A DNA stretch of 64,000 nucleotides, taken from assembly GCA_903862935.1 (NCBI GenBank), contig CAIOZY010000041.1:1-64000 (forward strand). Reading direction: 5' to 3'. The DNA is from an uncultured Opitutaceae bacterium (GTDB taxonomy: Bacteria > Verrucomicrobiota > Verrucomicrobiia > Opitutales > Opitutaceae). The notes under the pieces were generated by a model, which worked only from the letters and a program-made list of their open reading frames with translations, had not been told where the DNA came from and made no database searches. Position numbers and translations under genes: made by a program. Below are positions 62,717 through 64,000 of this stretch, piece by piece. Numbering within the stretch: the first letter of the stretch is position 1; each line of letters begins with the position of its first letter.

Positions 62717-63260
62717 TTGTTGATTTGGTTGTCGCCGGGACAGGTTCTGCGCTGGGCCGATTGTCGCTCAAGCCCTCCGGGGCCGCCTAGGTGTGATGTT
62801 TCAGGACGTTGTCCGCATTTAGCGGGTATGAGAGGGTTGGGTTCCTACCAAGAACTAACCTTCAACCCCGATACATGCGGACATTCACAAGAACGCCCGC
62901 ACGACTCCGCTTAGCCGAGCGGTGATCGTGCAGAGAGTGCTCCGGGAGGGACCCAGCCGGAAAAGTCCTGCCGGGCCGAGTCTGGACTTCACGGCAGTCA
63001 GTTTGAGGCGGGCGCGCCTGACCTTCCTATCCCGAATGAACTGGTGGGTTGAGCAGCCGCTGAACGAAGCATCTACCCTAATTAGGGCCGGGGCGCCGGG
63101 TTGGCCCCGGGGATCATCAGAACGATCCACCACTGGATCCGGTGCCCTCCCCGCGCAGAACAACTCAAGTTCGACTCAGGCGAGTTCCGCCCAAGAGCAC
63201 CACGACAGGAGGATCTCTATCGCTCTGTCTGCGTTTATCTTGGGGAGGCTGATGGGGAAC
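62717..63260. other. Non-coding stretch near the right end
   Basis: This 544-bp stretch holds no supportable gene. A hairpin (CCGGGGC 63088-63094 with GCCCCGG 63104-63110) is present. Frames of 187 residues (plus, 62922-63485) and 92 residues (minus, 62885-63163) are open but have no known fold or good start, and the first overlaps the neighbouring gene. It could be a decayed gene. Confidence 0.5.
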
Positions 63261-63986
63261 CTATCTATTGCCCCCAAAGAGGCCCTTGAGGCCCTCAGTG
63301 GCCTGCTTGGCCGCGTCCCCGGCTGCGGAGCCGACCTTGCCCGCGGACTGGACAGCAGCGCTCACGACGCTGGAACTCACGCTTCTCATGACGGCCAGGG
63401 CGAGCTGGTCGGAGGTGATGCCACCCTCCTTGGTGCCGAGGTCGGTCAATTCGATCGGCGGCATGGGAACGGTCACAGCGGCTAAGCCTGCGCCGAGGGT
63501 CACCTTGGCGCCGGTGAGCAGGAAGTGCTTCACTTCGAACTTGAGGGGCTTGCCGCTCTTCGTCGTTGCCGCCGAGGAGCCGCTGGAGGCGGTCCCCTGG
63601 ATATTCTTGAGCAGGTCCCCAATGTTGCTGGCGACCAGCTTTGTTTCGTACACGAACTCGGGCTGCTCGATCACGACGTCCTTGACGACAATGTGGTCGC
63701 CCAGAAGAGACAGGGGTGCGAGTGCAACATGGACCTTACCGCAGGAGAAGGCCTTCTCCGATGTCCAGCCCTTGGGGTTTCCGACAAACAAGCCGGTGAG
63801 GGTTCCGCTTCCCGTCAGAGGGGATATGGTCGCTCCCGCCAGCTCGACTCGGGTCTGGGTGATCTTCGGGCCGACCGAGTTGACCCCAACCGTTACTGCG
63901 GACCCGATCGAGAATCTCAGAGCGAAATAACCGACAATTCCGACGACGACCACCACAGCGGCAATCTTGATGAGTTTGGAGTTCAT
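63261..63986 (-). CDS. Membrane-anchored AsmA-like protein
   Basis: The 241-residue protein has an N-terminal membrane anchor (about 6-25) and a periplasmic domain with VELAGATISPLTGSGTLTGLFVGNPKGW, recognised in AsmA-like/DUF748-related anchored proteins. VVKDVVIEQPEFVYE and a Ser/Ala/Thr-rich linker follow, then a Gly-rich C-terminal end. It probably faces the periplasm and is involved in envelope upkeep. It is the last gene in the window. Confidence 0.75.
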   Translation of the reverse strand: MNSKLIKIAAVVVVVGIVGYFALRFSIGSAVTVGVNSVGPKITQTRVELAGATISPLTGSGTLTGLFVGNPKGWTSEKAFSCGKVHVALAPLSLLGDHIVVKDVVIEQPEFVYETKLVASNIGDLLKNIQGTASSGSSAATTKSGKPLKFEVKHFLLTGAKVTLGAGLAAVTVPMPPIELTDLGTKEGGITSDQLALAVMRSVSSSVVSAAVQSAGKVGSAAGDAAKQATEGLKGLFGGNR

Positions 63987-64000
63987 GGTGAGATTTCTTT

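Noticed and set aside
62922-63485. 187-residue plus-strand frame near the right end
   Set aside because: It runs into the end of the AsmA-like gene on the other strand and lacks any recognisable feature.
1-64000. CRISPR arrays, insertion sequences, prophage genes, rRNA
   Set aside because: No regularly spaced identical repeats, transposase, capsid/integrase motifs or rRNA sequences were recognised.

Overview
The window is high-GC bacterial chromosome. The gene set points to a Gram-negative member of the Verrucomicrobiota, probably Opitutaceae-like. It has outer-membrane systems (TonB receptor, TolC, Mla, secretin), a pseudopilin with an AFTLIE N-terminus, a GTP-type PEP carboxykinase, a membrane pyrophosphatase, and weak or absent Shine-Dalgarno sites at most starts. 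The taxon is an inference from gene content only. There are no rRNA genes, CRISPR arrays or recognisable insertion sequences. One tRNA, tRNA-Leu(UAA), is present.

Layout. 0.1-3.9 kb (minus strand): secretin, GspE ATPase and a pseudopilin, part of a type II secretion or type IV pilus-like machine that runs off the left edge. 4.0-11.6 kb: DUF423 protein, CCA-adding enzyme, a GH20-like glycosidase, a LolD/FtsX-type ABC transporter with a DUF3299 protein, an ACT-domain protein and a cation diffusion facilitator (CDF). 11.7-18.8 kb: pckG, two uncharacterised proteins meeting tail to tail, an Amidase_2 protein and the membrane pyrophosphatase hppA with a clear terminator. 19.1-25.1 kb: an ECF sigma factor, FecR, an STN-type TonB receptor, an acyl carrier protein and a methyltransferase, all on one strand with overlapping or tight junctions.

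25.2-31.4 kb is looser and looks accessory: tRNA-Leu, an orphan ATPase/DUF4143 gene behind a near-consensus sigma70 promoter, a giant DUF748/AsmA-like envelope protein, a 69-residue membrane protein and a nitroreductase. 31.6-40.7 kb is a complete potassium-uptake locus: a 28-residue membrane peptide, kdpF, kdpA, kdpB, kdpC, one or two extra small genes, then the sensor kinase kdpD and regulator kdpE. It is preceded by helically phased CTTAAC repeats that suit an OmpR-family regulator such as KdpE. 40.8-43.5 kb holds a GNAT acetyltransferase, a mannonate dehydratase and a PAS-HTH regulator.

43.5-50.6 kb is a divergent ArsR-controlled locus. An RND pump with adaptor and TolC channel plus two small membrane proteins (DUF6132, DUF2892) reads left; the ArsR regulator and a methyltransferase read right; the 48-bp gap carries a direct repeat likely to be the operator. 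50.7-57.5 kb is mostly housekeeping: a TPR membrane protein, a glyoxalase-like protein, a VTT membrane protein, xseA, rsmE, rsmD and a metallo-beta-lactamase-fold hydrolase. 57.6-61.6 kb is an Mla-type lipid transport operon (MlaE, MlaF, MlaD) preceded by an unusual aromatic-repeat exported protein. The right end holds a beta-propeller-like protein, a 0.5-kb stretch with no gene, and an AsmA-like anchored protein.

The most promising novelties are the ECF/FecR/TonB cluster with its appended carrier protein and methyltransferase, the micro-genes and phased operator of the kdp locus, the ArsR operator, and the WPLF-repeat protein beside Mla.
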